Shown: positions 9,073-17,820 of the stretch, in pieces
Numbering within the stretch: position 1 is the stretch's first letter
Layout: the number at the start of each line of letters is the position of its first letter
Assembly (NCBI RefSeq): GCF_002165255.2
Contig: NZ_CP028561.1
Span: forward strand, 1,240,001 to 1,304,000
Source of the DNA: Acinetobacter sp. WCHA45
GTDB taxonomy: Bacteria; Pseudomonadota; Gammaproteobacteria; Pseudomonadales; Moraxellaceae
Length of the DNA stretch: 64,000 nucleotides
Direction of reading: 5' to 3'
Translations under genes and position numbers: made by a program
The notes under the pieces: generated by a model
What the model was told of the DNA's origin: nothing
The model's input: only the letters and a program-made list of their open reading frames with translations
Databases searched by the model: none

Positions 9073-9430
9073 TTATATCCAAAAACTATCTTTTGATTTC
9101 TAGTTGTGCTTTGTATGAGATTCTAAGCTTTATAGAGGTTGATCTTCTGACTAAAAGCAGAATTTTGTATAAGAAAGCAATCAGTAAATTTTTATATAAG
9201 AAAATCTTAAATGGGAAAGATAAAATATTTTTTATGATCTCTTGTCAGTAAATCTTAAGTTTTATAAGTTGTGTAACTACACTATCAAAGCTAATTTTTT
9301 GATTTAGCAAAGAACGTTATTTTTACATGATTTGGTTTATTAAAGCTCAACCTTTTTCATTCAAGAGATAAAACTTTCAATACTTTCATAGATGCACTAT
9401 CTCGTATGACTTAAAATTTGCTATGCTTGC
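9073..9430. other. AT-rich spacer between cold-shock genes 1 and 2
   Basis: About 360 bases with no supported gene. One open frame (9036-9251) overlaps the terminator and lacks family character, so it is not called. The promoter for copy 2 must lie near the right end of this stretch. Confidence 0.5.
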
Positions 9431-9521
9431 AGTATCTGTCAAATAAAGATAGATTAAGTTAAGTCAGAATGAAAATTTTGATTTAATTTATAAATGAACA
9501 AATTTTAAAAGGTTTAAAAGT
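9431..9521 (+). promoter_or_regulatory. Conserved leader of cold-shock gene 2
   Basis: This 91-base sequence is the partner of 8731-8820; the shared blocks are agtatct, aaagatagatt, gatttaatt.ataaatgaac and ggtttaaaagt. The third cold-shock gene does not have it. Confidence 0.5.
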
Positions 9522-9731
9522 ATGTCTGATACAGTTACTGGTACTGTTAAGTGGTTTAACGAAACTAAAGGTTTTGGTTTCATTCAAGCTGATTCTGGTC
9601 AAGATGTTTTTGCTCACTTCAGCGAAATCCAAAGCAAAGGTTTTAAAGTATTACAAGAAGGCCAACGCGTTTCTTTCGTACTTGGTCAAGGTAAGAAAGG
9701 ACCACAAGCAACGCTCATCACTGTTATCTAA
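9522..9731 (+). CDS. Cold-shock protein, CspA family (copy 2)
   Basis: A 69-residue cold-shock domain protein with the same RNP1 (KGFGFI) and RNP2 (DVFAHF) motifs as its neighbours. It is nearly identical to copy 1, with Lys for Asn in QSKGFKVL, Gln for Asn in LQEG, and a different tail (ATLITVI). Many codons are also identical, including the first 70 bases, which points to recent duplication or gene conversion. It has its own leader and terminator. Confidence 0.95.
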   Translation: MSDTVTGTVKWFNETKGFGFIQADSGQDVFAHFSEIQSKGFKVLQEGQRVSFVLGQGKKGPQATLITVI

Positions 9732-9744
9732 TTTTTAGACCAGT

Positions 9745-9773
9745 AAAAAAAGCTCACATCTGTGGGCTTTTTT
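9745..9773 (+). terminator. Terminator of cold-shock gene 2
   Basis: AAAAAAAGCTCACA and TGTGGGCTTTTTT form a stem with a T-run. Confidence 0.8.
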
Positions 9774-10128
9774 GATGTTTTTTATGTGCGAGAAAAGCAT
9801 CAAAATAATTTTTAAATATAATTGTTTGATTGAGATAAATGAAATTTTACAATTTTTGAAATGCTAAAAGCGATTGTTTTTTTAATAGGATTTTTTAGTA
9901 ACACAACTATTTGCCCCCAATTTTTCATCTACGGTTAGATAATGTTTGTGCCGAAAAAGTAAAGTGGTGTATATTAAATAATAACTAGAAGAATAACACT
10001 GTTGATTCAGAAAATCTTTCATCTCGTAGTTTAGATAAACCTTTCGTGTTATCAGATTTAATCTCAGAGTTTATGATTCCAAGTTACTTGCTGCTAAGCA
10101 TTCCAAATATTTCTAATAGGTTAAGTAT
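9774..10128. other. AT-rich spacer and leader before cold-shock gene 3
   Basis: About 355 bases with no supported gene. The leader of copy 3 is unlike the other two except for a short ggttaagtat before the start. No clear promoter was identified. Confidence 0.5.
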
Positions 10129-10347
10129 ATGTCTAACACTGTGACTGGTACAGTTAAATGGTTCAATGAAACTAAAGGTTTTGGCTTTATTCATGCGGAT
10201 TCTGGGCAAGATGTATTTGCTCATTTTAGTGAAATCCAAAGTAACGGTTTTAAGGTTTTACATGAAGGACAACGTGTTTCATTCACTATTGCTGATGGTA
10301 AAAAAGGACCTCAAGCAACTGGTATTACAGTAATTGCTCAAAACTAA
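10129..10347 (+). CDS. Cold-shock protein, CspA family (copy 3)
   Basis: A 72-residue cold-shock domain protein: [20 protein letters not shown] with RNP1, DVFAHF with RNP2, EGQRVSF and KGPQAT. It is the most diverged of the three: His for Gln after [10 protein letters not shown] for VLGQGKKG, and the tail GITVIAQN. Its codons differ from copies 1 and 2 at many silent sites, so it is the older paralogue. It has its own terminator. Confidence 0.95.
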   Translation: MSNTVTGTVKWFNETKGFGFIHADSGQDVFAHFSEIQSNGFKVLHEGQRVSFTIADGKKGPQATGITVIAQN

Positions 10348-10357
10348 ACATCTGAAT

Positions 10358-10386
10358 TAAAAAAGCTCACAATAGTGAGCTTTTTT
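10358..10386 (+). terminator. Terminator of cold-shock gene 3
   Basis: AAAAAAGCTCAC and GTGAGCTTTTTT pair around AATA, followed by a T-run. Confidence 0.85.
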
Positions 10387-10569
10387 AATTTTCGGATAGT
10401 ATCTATAAATTTTAATCATCATTATTTCTTGTAATGTACTTATTTTTGTCACAATTTAACCTATTGGTTAAAAAATCGCTCTAGCATATTATTAGACTTT
10501 TTGCTAATTTTAACTGGTGGATTATTTAGGCAAATTAACAATTGCCGTACATTAAATGAGCGCAAAGTT

Positions 10570-10686
10570 ATGGAAAACTTAGACCAATTGACTCAAGGGC
10601 TTGAGCAAGAAGTTCATGTACATTGTAAACGATCTATAGGTACGTTGTTGTTTAGTTTCCTAGTTTTGATCGCAACGAGCTTCTAG
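10570..10686 (+). CDS. Possible small membrane protein (38 aa)
   Basis: ATG at 10570 opens MENLDQLTQGLEQEVHVHC and ends with a hydrophobic stretch, SIGTLLFSFLVLIATSF, that could be one membrane segment. The evidence for translation is weak: there is only a GAG-like ribosome site. A terminator arm (10689-10704) begins immediately after the stop, which supports a real transcript end here. A longer frame from TTG 10501 exists. I do not recognise a family. Confidence 0.35.
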   Translation: MENLDQLTQGLEQEVHVHCKRSIGTLLFSFLVLIATSF

Positions 10687-10706
10687 TGAAAAAAGCACCT
10701 TAGGTG

Positions 10707-11975
10707 ACTGCTGTCTCACAAATATCACAAAAAGAACCTCAACTGAGGTTCTTCTTGTTTATTACACTTTTTGTCAGGTAAAAACAAAGCCTTCAATGGT
10801 TTCCTTTCAAATAAATTCACCTGAATAATTCTTAATAATCTTTGAACACTCCATCCTTCTTGTGCCATATGTTTCGCAAAACTTATCAGTAAATACGCGA
10901 TTAATGCAATCCATATTTGTGTTTGTATCGCATTGCGGCTACGGCCTAGAAACGATTTCAATTTTAGGTTTTGCTTGATCGCTTTAAAAAATAGGTCTAC
11001 TTTCCACCGATCTTTATAAATTGCAGCAATGGTAGATGCAGCTAAATGAAAGTTATTACTTAAAAACTCAAACGTTCTTTTCTTTTTTTATCATAAAACT
11101 TTATACGTCTTAATCGCTTAGGTGCACCACGCTTTTTAGCATGATCACTACTCAACTCAATATATTCATCCGCAAGAATCCCCTTACTGGCGAACACATC
11201 TTGTTTTGATTTTACCTTATAAACTGTCTTTGATCTCAACCGAGTAACAAAGCTGACTTTTTGGTTGGTCATTTCTGCAAATCATTGATAATCAATATAC
11301 CCTTTATCAAATACAGCGATACTTCCAGATCGTAATTTAAGTGTTCTGCCTTGTACCATGTCATTTTCAATACCATCACCAAGCGCAACAAACTCAGGAA
11401 TAGTGTTGCTATGATTTAACCCAACTGTAAGTTTTATGCTTGCTTTGGACTCATGTACTTTTGCCCATTCACACAATGACAGTGAAAGATCAATATGACT
11501 CGCATCAAGTGAATAGAGTGGATTTTTAAATCGAAATTTATGAGCAATCTTGGAATTTTCACAATGTTGCAGTAGTTGGATAAAGAATTGTTGATACAAG
11601 CGAGCGGGTTGTTCTTCATTGATTCTTGCTAATGTACTACGTGCAATTCTTTTGGCACCAAGGTGATAAAGCTTTTCCTGTTGTGATTCGAGATTAGATT
11701 CAATATCCCTCAAGCTTTGACGGCATGATAGTTGGGACATTAATATTGCAATAAATTGATCCCATCGTGTTGCTGATCTTAATTTTTGTCCTTGATGGTA
11801 TTGTTTTGCAAGACGTTCAAAATCTTGTCTCAAAATGGGCTTGAGTAATTGATGAAATACCGTATTCTGATGTGAAAAAACCTGAATCCTTGTAGTTGAA
11901 GTGTTTGTTCGCACTTATATTTTAACTACTTTGGACTCAGGTTTTTTTATTTAAGTCTAACTATGGGACAGCAGT
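10707..11975 (-). mobile_element. Decayed IS4-family element (DUF4372-type transposase)
   Basis: The tips are inverted repeats ACTGCTGTC at 10707-10715 and GACAGCAGT at 11967-11975, with TCA/CCA continuing inward. The single transposase gene inside is broken twice. No exact target duplication was found: the flanks CCTTAGG and GCCTAAG look like the two arms of a hairpin rather than a repeat. The total length, about 1.27 kb, fits a one-gene element of this family. Confidence 0.72.
10725..11914 (-). pseudogene. IS4-family transposase, broken by a stop and a frameshift
   Basis: Read from 11914 (GTG start) the protein has the DUF4372 N-terminal domain (HQLLKPILRQDFERLAKQYH, RWDQFIAILMSQL) and catalytic segments YSLDASHIDLSL (first Asp) and AVFDKGYIDYQ (second Asp). 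At 11284-11282 a TGA replaces what is normally Trp (YIDYQ*FAEM). The frame continues to about 11095, where an A7 run is one base short. The protein then resumes one frame over as RTFEFLSNNFHLAAST, AAIYKDRWKVDLFFKAIKQ (catalytic Glu), to the stop at 10725. Two independent lesions mean it is inactive. Confidence 0.85.
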
Positions 11976-11998
11976 GCCTAAGCTGCTTTTTAGAATGA

Positions 11999-12430
11999 TT
12001 AATGATGACGATGTTTTTTCTTTTTCCAATGACGTTTGTTATCTTGGCGATTGTCATAATCACGATCTTGACCAACTTGACGACCTAATGCTGCACCGCC
12101 CGCTGCACCAGCTGCCGCTCCGATATATCCACCTGTGGTTCCACCTACATTTTTACCTACAGTGTAGCCACCAACACCACCTAGACCACCGCCAATCGCA
12201 GCTTCAGTACGAGTACGTTTGCTACTTGCAGCCGCCGCACCGCCAGCACCACCGACAGCAGAGCCAATCATCGCACCATTATTACCACCAATTTCTTTAC
12301 CAATTGCTGTACCAACAACACTACCTAAAGCAGAAGTTGCTGCAACACGTGTTGCATTATCAGCATACACGCTGGTTGCTAGAGTTGAGCTTGCTAAAAT
12401 TGCGCTCAATAACAAAATATTCGCTTTCAT
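11999..12430 (-). CDS. Secreted glycine-zipper protein
   Basis: The start is MKANILLLSAILASS at 12430, preceded by GGAG six bases upstream; a longer frame to 12460 has no such site. An N-terminal signal peptide (cleavage likely near VYADN, residue 24) leads into a Gly/Ala-rich region with repeated GxxxG patterns (ALGSVVGTAIGKEIGG, GAMIGSAVGGAGGAAA, GGYIGAAAGAAGGAALG), which in glycine-zipper proteins pack helices in membranes. The tail is basic and His-rich (RHWKKKKHRHH). It is probably envelope-associated. The function is unknown; the codon pattern is normal and it is not part of an obvious operon. Confidence 0.8.
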   Translation of the reverse strand: MKANILLLSAILASSTLATSVYADNATRVAATSALGSVVGTAIGKEIGGNNGAMIGSAVGGAGGAAAASSKRTRTEAAIGGGLGGVGGYTVGKNVGGTTGGYIGAAAGAAGGAALGRQVGQDRDYDNRQDNKRHWKKKKHRHH

Positions 12431-12664
12431 TTTGACTCCATGTTCCCAGTAATGGGACATCTTTTTAATGACTGCAAATGTAACAAAGTTTGAGAAAGAA
12501 AATATGGAGATGCCGACAGAAATTATTACTACTTAGTAAGGAGAATGTAGTGTTTTGTTAATAACAATCCTGAATAAGGTGAAATAAATATTTGTAATCA
12601 ATCAAATACTGATTTAATTCACAAAAAGAGGCTTAAACGACAAGCACTCTTTAATGGATTGTAA

Positions 12665-13132
12665 TTAATCTAATGGAACTTTCTTACTCGACTCTTCTTC
12701 TAATTTGTGTTGATGAGAATTTATTTCTTGTTGATGACGTAAATGATCGAGATCACGAATGTTCTTTTGGGTCGCTGTGACGCCAAACAAACTGAGCAAG
12801 AAAGACATAATGTAGTACCCTTTTTCACTTAAAGTGAGCGTAGCGTTAGTTAAACTAAATAGTAATAATCCAATGCAAATACCAACTGATGCCCAACAAA
12901 GCGCAACATAAATCATAGTTACAGGTATTTCTTCTAATTGATCCCGTAATGTTTTTTGTAGTGAGATCGTGGAGAACAGTCCATATAATAGAATGATCAA
13001 ATAATAGCCTTTTTCATGCAGAGGCATTTCTGCATTCCACAATCCAATCATAAAACCAACAACACCAATAAGAACCGCAAGCCAGCTTGCGGCTGTGAAG
13101 GCGAGTGTAGGGCGGTTTATTAAATTACTCAT
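12665..13132 (-). CDS. yiaA: YiaA/YiaB-family inner membrane protein
   Basis: A 155-residue integral membrane protein with two copies of the YiaAB two-helix unit. Each pairs hydrophobic helices around a conserved block: WLAVLIGVVGFMIGLWNAEM then EKGYYLIILLYGLFSTISLQK, repeated as YVALCWASVGICIGLLLFSL then EKGYYIMSFLLSLFGVTATQK. The shared EKGYY motif shows the internal duplication. The C-terminus is charged and cytoplasmic-looking. The start has an AGGATAA site upstream. The biological role of the family is not known. It stands alone between the glycine-zipper gene and prfA. Confidence 0.88.
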   Translation of the reverse strand: MSNLINRPTLAFTAASWLAVLIGVVGFMIGLWNAEMPLHEKGYYLIILLYGLFSTISLQKTLRDQLEEIPVTMIYVALCWASVGICIGLLLFSLTNATLTLSEKGYYIMSFLLSLFGVTATQKNIRDLDHLRHQQEINSHQHKLEEESSKKVPLD

Positions 13133-13380
13133 CGTTTATCCTATTGTTTTATCATTCTAATTTATCTTTGATTATTTATATCGAAGCTCAGGGAAGAGAA
13201 CAACCTATACATACTAAAAAACGCAGAATTTGTGATGAAATAATAGGGGATTGGTAAGTTACCTAGTTTCTCTATGTCTTTTAAGTCTTAGAATCTGTAA
13301 ACTATGCGCAATTTTTTGATTTTGCTCGTGCTTCATTATTTTGATCGGCACTGAGTCTTTAGTTTTGAGATATTCCGCCC

Positions 13381-14469
13381 ATGAAAGCATCACTCCGTTT
13401 AAGACTGGATCAGCTTTGTGATCGTCACGAAGAGCTGACTGCATTGCTCGCTGATGTAGAAGTAATTTCGGACAATAAACGTTTTCGTAAATTGTCTCGC
13501 GAACATAATGATTTAACAGAAATCACTGAGGTTTGGAGCAAATATCGTCAAGCGGAAGAAGATATTGAAACGGCTGAAATAATGAAATCAGATCCCGATT
13601 TCAAGGATATGGCAGAAGAAGAAATTAAAGAAAATAAAGCGCTTCTAGTTGATCTCGAAGAACAATTAAATGTTCTAATGATTCCGAAAGATCCAAATGA
13701 TGCCAATGCAGCATACCTTGAAATTCGTGCTGGAACAGGCGGTGACGAAGCAGCGATTTTTTCGGGTGATTTATTCCGTATGTATACCAAATATGCTGAA
13801 ACACAAAGTTGGCGTATTGAAGTACTTTCTGAAAATGAAGGTGAGCATGGCGGTTATAAAGAAATCATTTGCCGTATTGATGGCGAAGGCGTCTATGGTC
13901 GTTTGAAATTTGAGAGTGGTGCACACCGTGTTCAACGTGTACCTGCGACTGAATCTCAAGGTCGTGTACACACTTCAGCGTGTACTGTTGCGATTCTGCC
14001 AGAAGTGGATGTGGATACCACAGTTGAAATCAATCCCGCCGATCTGCGCATTGATACCTATCGTGCATCAGGTGCAGGTGGTCAGCATATTAACAAAACC
14101 GATTCTGCGGTGCGTATTACCCATATTCCATCGGGTGTGGTAGTGGAATGTCAGGAAGAGCGTTCGCAACATAAGAATAAAGCCAAAGCGATGGCATTGT
14201 TAGTCTCACGTTTAGAAAATGCTAAACGTGCAGCCGCTGATGCAGCGACTTCAGAAATGCGCCGTGACCTCGTCGGTTCAGGTGATCGTTCTGAACGTAT
14301 TCGTACCTATAACTACCCTCAAGGTCGTATGACCGATCACCGTATTAACCTGACTTTATATAAGTTAGATGCAATTATGGAAGGTGATTTAACGGAATTG
14401 CTGGATAGCTTACATCGTGAATATCAGGCGGATCAGTTGGCGATGCTTGCACAGGAAAATGGCGGCTAA
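13381..14469 (+). CDS. prfA: Peptide chain release factor 1
   Basis: RF1 ends translation at UAA and UAG. The stop-recognition PxT motif is PAT in [11 protein letters not shown] (around residue 185), and the peptidyl-tRNA hydrolysis motif is GAGGQHINK (around residue 232), where prmC methylates the Gln. [12 protein letters not shown] is also a hallmark. Length 362 aa is normal. The gene is followed immediately by prmC, whose ATG shares one base with the prfA stop (TAATG), so they are translationally coupled. The ribosome site before the ATG is poor. Confidence 0.97.
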   Translation: MKASLRLRLDQLCDRHEELTALLADVEVISDNKRFRKLSREHNDLTEITEVWSKYRQAEEDIETAEIMKSDPDFKDMAEEEIKENKALLVDLEEQLNVLMIPKDPNDANAAYLEIRAGTGGDEAAIFSGDLFRMYTKYAETQSWRIEVLSENEGEHGGYKEIICRIDGEGVYGRLKFESGAHRVQRVPATESQGRVHTSACTVAILPEVDVDTTVEINPADLRIDTYRASGAGGQHINKTDSAVRITHIPSGVVVECQEERSQHKNKAKAMALLVSRLENAKRAAADAATSEMRRDLVGSGDRSERIRTYNYPQGRMTDHRINLTLYKLDAIMEGDLTELLDSLHREYQADQLAMLAQENGG

Positions 14470-15287
14470 TGAATATTGCTCAAGCCTTAGAAATCAAAGG
14501 TGAAATTGATAGCTATGAACGTCAAGAGGCGGCATGGCTACTTGAACACCTACTAGGTATCAATGCTTTAGAACTCAAATTAAGACTTGAGCAAGAGTTG
14601 ACTGAAATACAGGAACAGGCTTTTTTAGAAGGGCTTGCGCGTATCGAACAGGGTGAGCCTTTGGCTTATGTCACAGGTTCACAACCTTTTTGGACGTTGG
14701 ATTTAAAAGTCACCCATGACACTCTAGTGCCACGCCCAGATACCGAAATTTTGGTTGAAACGGTGCTCAAACTGCCACTCGATCAACACGCGAATATTGT
14801 TGACCTAGGCACAGGAACAGGCGCAATTGCTTTGGCGCTCGCAAGTGAGCGTCCGCAATGGCAAGTCACTGCAACTGATATATACGCACCCACTTTAGAC
14901 GTGGCGCAGGACAATGCAGTTCGACACGGGCTGATGCAAGTGAAGTTCGCTTGTGGGGCTTGGTTCGAGGCTTTAGAGCAGCAACAGTTTGATTTGATTG
15001 TCTCCAATCCGCCGTATATTGATCCTGATGATGTACATATGCAAAAGCTCAAGTCTGAACCTGAGCGAGCATTGGTTGCTGATAAGCAGGGTATCGCAGA
15101 TATTGAAACCATTATTACCCAAGGCAAAGATTGGCTTAAACCCAATGGTTGGATTGTGCTTGAACATGGTTATGATCAAGGGCAAGCAGTGCGAAATATG
15201 TTTGAGCAACAAGGTTTTAAGCAGATTCAGACTATCAAGGATTATGGTGGCAATGATCGTGTCAGTCTAGGACAAAAAACTATTTAA
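14469..15287 (+). CDS. prmC: Release factor glutamine methyltransferase
   Basis: PrmC (HemK) methylates the Gln of the GGQ motif of release factors using SAM. The N-terminal helical domain (LEIKGEIDSYERQEAAWLLEHLLG) is followed by the Rossmann methyltransferase domain with VDLGTGTGAIALALA (SAM site, about residue 115) and the catalytic SNPPYID (about residue 178). The length, 272 aa, is usual. It overlaps prfA by one base, the substrate gene, as in many gammaproteobacteria. Its end overlaps the convergent AraC gene by four bases. Confidence 0.97.
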   Translation: MNIAQALEIKGEIDSYERQEAAWLLEHLLGINALELKLRLEQELTEIQEQAFLEGLARIEQGEPLAYVTGSQPFWTLDLKVTHDTLVPRPDTEILVETVLKLPLDQHANIVDLGTGTGAIALALASERPQWQVTATDIYAPTLDVAQDNAVRHGLMQVKFACGAWFEALEQQQFDLIVSNPPYIDPDDVHMQKLKSEPERALVADKQGIADIETIITQGKDWLKPNGWIVLEHGYDQGQAVRNMFEQQGFKQIQTIKDYGGNDRVSLGQKTI

Positions 15288-16330
15288 GCTTCTATTTTAC
15301 TAAATAGTGTTTTCGCACGATAAGCACCGGGACTAACGCCTGTCCATTTTTTAAAAGCGCGATGAAATGCACTTGGATCATGGAAATGCAAATCATCACT
15401 GATGTTCTGAATTGAATCATTGCTTTTACTGAGCCGTTCAATTGCAATATCGCAGCGAATATCATTTTTTAGCTGCTGATAACTGACACCTTCTTGTTTT
15501 AAACGGCGTTGAATGGTTGCCGTTGACATATTCAGTTGTTGGGCAATTTCTTTGAGTTCATCCCACTCTGAGGGTGGTTGTAAAAGCAGTTGACGACGTA
15601 TTTGCAAGCTTAAAGAGTTTTCATTTTTAAAGCGAACAATTAGATTGTAAGGCGTTTGTCTGAGAAAGTCGTTTAAAGCCTGTTTATCTTTTTTGATTTT
15701 GTGTTTGAGGTAGTTTGCATCAAATTCAATGAGATTTTGATCAGCATTAAATTGAATATCTTCGCAAAAACGAACACGATAATCCTGTATTTCGACAGGT
15801 TGATGACATTTAAAGGTCATTTTCTGAAAAGGGATGCGCTGGTCACTTAGCCAACACATTAAACTATGGACTAACATCAAATAGGTCGAATAAGTAAACA
15901 TTCGTTTAGGATGTTCACGGTCATGCAAAATTAAGTATGCTTTTGCACCTTGTTGAATCAATTCACCTTGAATGTCATCCAACACTAAACTCAGAAACTT
16001 TAAGATTTCTTGAATAGCTTGTTCTAATGTTTCTGCACTGAATGCCAACTTTGCCAATAAGCTATAGCTTCCTCGACGCATTGGATGGCGATCCATGCCT
16101 AGAAACTCATCATTCATATGTTCTGCTAGCTCAATCCACAATCGTGCACATTGCATCACTGGAACACGGGCTTTGGTTGAACTGAGCAGTTCGACTGAAA
16201 CGCCTGCTTGATTAGCGATATGGAGAATATCTAAACCTCGACTTGCGGCAACACTCAATGCTTCACGAATTAAAGCAATTGAAATTGTATCCTTAGCAGA
16301 ATTAAGATCGACATCGGTGCTTTTGCTCAT
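15284..16330 (-). CDS. AraC-family transcriptional regulator
   Basis: The C-terminal ~100 residues are two helix-turn-helix units: EIAQQLNMSTATIQRRLKQEG and IQNISDDLHFHDPSAFHRAFK, ending GVSPGAYR, the AraC signature. The N-terminal ~230 residues match the Arabinose_bd-type sensor domain found in OruR/OxyR-unrelated AraC proteins (MGRHPMRRGSY-like LGMDRHPMRRGSYSLLAKLAF). I chose MSKSTDVD at 16330 as start; the frame stays open to a GTG-ATG at 16384. It is divergent from the dehydrogenase gene at 16474, which is a likely target. The inducer is unknown; by context it may be a fatty-acid or hydroxyacyl compound. Confidence 0.88.
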   Translation of the reverse strand: MSKSTDVDLNSAKDTISIALIREALSVAASRGLDILHIANQAGVSVELLSSTKARVPVMQCARLWIELAEHMNDEFLGMDRHPMRRGSYSLLAKLAFSAETLEQAIQEILKFLSLVLDDIQGELIQQGAKAYLILHDREHPKRMFTYSTYLMLVHSLMCWLSDQRIPFQKMTFKCHQPVEIQDYRVRFCEDIQFNADQNLIEFDANYLKHKIKKDKQALNDFLRQTPYNLIVRFKNENSLSLQIRRQLLLQPPSEWDELKEIAQQLNMSTATIQRRLKQEGVSYQQLKNDIRCDIAIERLSKSNDSIQNISDDLHFHDPSAFHRAFKKWTGVSPGAYRAKTLFSKIEA

Positions 16331-16473
16331 ACAGAAATGAAATATAGAAGAGTAAATAGGTTGAATGCTCAAAAGTCGCATCACTTTTGCTACTTTTAGG
16401 AATTGTATCGGAAAAAACTTGGCTTTACTCTCGCTTATAAAAATTTATATCTTTAATTTACGAGGAAATTTAG

Positions 16474-17244
16474 ATGAAAATTCAAGGAAAACATTTTGTT
16501 ATTACTGGTGGTGGTTCTGGTTTAGGGGCTGCAACAGCAGAGGTTCTCGTTAAACAAGGTGCGACGGTTACCTTAGTCGATATGAACACTGAAGCGGGTG
16601 AACAACAGGCACAGGTATTAGGTGCACAAGCTGAATTTGTAAAATTAGATGTAACTGATGAACAAGCTGCAGAGCAACTCTTTAAAGATGTTGTTGCAAA
16701 ACATGGTGCGGTATATGGACTAGTCAACTGTGCAGGGATTGGACCCTCAGCAAAAGTTGTGGGCAAAGAATCTGTACATGATTTAGCTATGTTCTCAAAA
16801 ACCTTACATATCAACGTGACGGGTACATTTAACATGTTGCGTTTCGCAGCAGATGCAATGAGTAAAAATATTGTTGCTGAAGGCGATGAAGATCGTGGGG
16901 TGATTGTAAATACAGCTTCAGTTGCTGCTTTTGATGGGCAAATTGGACAAGCGGCTTATTCTGCATCAAAAGGTGGTGTAGTTGCGATGACGCTTCCGAT
17001 TGCGCGCGAGTTAGCACGTCATCAAATTCGTGTTTTAACCATTGCACCAGGGATTATGGAAACTCCAATGCTGAAAGGCTTACCTCAAAATGTACAAGAT
17101 GCCTTAGGGCAAATGGTGCCTTATCCATCACGTTTGGGACGTCCTGAAGAATTTGGTCGTTTGGTTGCACATATTGCTGAAAATTCATATTTAAATGGTG
17201 AAGTGATCCGCTTAGATGGTGGTATTCGTATGGCTGCGAAATAA
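16474..17244 (+). CDS. Short-chain dehydrogenase, 3-hydroxyacyl-CoA dehydrogenase type-2-like
   Basis: A 256-residue NAD(P)-dependent oxidoreductase of the classical SDR type. VITGGGSGLGAATAEVL at the N-terminus is the TGxxxGxG cofactor site, VDMNTEAG the likely NAD-selecting Asp, NCAGIG the NAG-type motif, VNTASVAAF the Ser of the active site, and YSASKGG the catalytic Tyr and Lys. APGIMETPML and the tail GEVIRLDGGIRMAAK resemble the HSD10/type-2 3-hydroxyacyl-CoA dehydrogenases. A good AGGAAAT ribosome site precedes the ATG. It is transcribed away from the AraC gene and ends at its own terminator, so it is probably monocistronic. The substrate is inferred only from family resemblance. Confidence 0.9.
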   Translation: MKIQGKHFVITGGGSGLGAATAEVLVKQGATVTLVDMNTEAGEQQAQVLGAQAEFVKLDVTDEQAAEQLFKDVVAKHGAVYGLVNCAGIGPSAKVVGKESVHDLAMFSKTLHINVTGTFNMLRFAADAMSKNIVAEGDEDRGVIVNTASVAAFDGQIGQAAYSASKGGVVAMTLPIARELARHQIRVLTIAPGIMETPMLKGLPQNVQDALGQMVPYPSRLGRPEEFGRLVAHIAENSYLNGEVIRLDGGIRMAAK

Positions 17245-17276
17245 ATTTATTTAAACCATTTATAGATTTATTTATA

Positions 17277-17315
17277 AAACAGTTGTGAATGAAAATTTAC
17301 AACTGTTTTGTTTTG
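17277..17315 (+). terminator. Terminator of the dehydrogenase gene
   Basis: AAAACAGTTGT and ACAACTGTTTT pair around about 11 bases, followed by GTTTTG. Confidence 0.8.
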
Positions 17316-17413
17316 ATATGGTTTATTCATAAACTAGCTTTGAGTTTTAGTCATTTCTGCTGGTTTTTGTACAATTTTGCAAATCATTCATTCACTCAAT
17401 AGGGGGTGTATAG

Positions 17414-17545
17414 ATGAAATATCCAATTTTGATCTGTTCTGCATCTAGCTTGTTTTTAAATGGTTGTGTTGGAAATATGAATCCAACAGGCGGCAACTCA
17501 AATCCTCATTCTTCCAACTGTACGTTCACTTATGCAGTAACCTAA
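17414..17545 (+). pseudogene. Lipoprotein gene truncated by an IS3 fragment
   Basis: AGGGGG lies well placed before ATG 17414. The product starts MKYPILICSASSLFLNGCVG, a good signal peptide with lipobox LNGC, then a Gly/Asn/Pro-rich linker (NMNPTGGNSNPHSSN). From about 17505 the frame runs into reverse-strand IS3 transposase sequence and stops at 17545. The mature domain is lost, so this is a broken gene. No matching 3' part is seen on the other side of the IS fragment. Confidence 0.6.
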
Positions 17546-17722
17546 ATCATGCATGTCATGCGTCAATGAAGGTGCTCCTAAGCGAGCATGGTGCTGCCAA
17601 TAAATAGCTTTTAAATCAGTATATTTCTGATGGACATACATCTGTCGCTTTCGCCAAGCATAGTATCCCGAAGTGCTAACACTTAGACATTTACAGGCAC
17701 AAGAAACCGTAACCTTAGTCAC
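17498..17722 (-). pseudogene. IS3-family transposase OrfB, N-terminal fragment
   Basis: The frame reads VTKVTVSCACKCLSVSTSGYY, then AWRKRQ and LGAPSLTHDMHDLGYCISERTVGRM, which is the N-terminal HTH_21-type segment of IS150/IS3-group OrfB proteins. It is cut right after TVGRM by the lipoprotein sequence. The integrase core with the DDE residues is absent, as is OrfA. Only about 240 bases of the element are left, so its ends cannot be drawn. Confidence 0.75.
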
Positions 17723-17820
17723 AGCTATAAGCTGTTAAAGTCGATAAAATATGTGATTTTGTAATCACTTCGAATATATTACTTAATTATCGGATCATAA
17801 AATCAGCATTAGGTTTATAT

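Larger units (their letters stand above)
10689..11991 (+). terminator. Rho-independent terminator split by an IS4-family insertion
   Basis: Left arm AAAAAAGCACCTTAGG at 10689-10704 and right arm GCCTAAGCTGCTTTTT at 11976-11991 are complementary apart from one or two positions, with the T-run on the right arm. The 1.27-kb insertion element lies between the arms. Joined directly they would form a good terminator for the small frame at 10570-10686 or for the cold-shock region. The split is inferred; part of the match could be shared element-end sequence. Confidence 0.45.

Noticed and set aside
9036-9251. 71-aa open frame after cold-shock gene 1
   Set aside because: It overlaps the terminator, is AT-driven (Ile/Lys/Leu/Phe) and has no ribosome site.
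11974-12435. 153-aa plus-strand frame rich in His, Leu and Gln
   Set aside because: It is the shadow of the glycine-zipper gene; its composition is that of reversed Gly/Ala codons.
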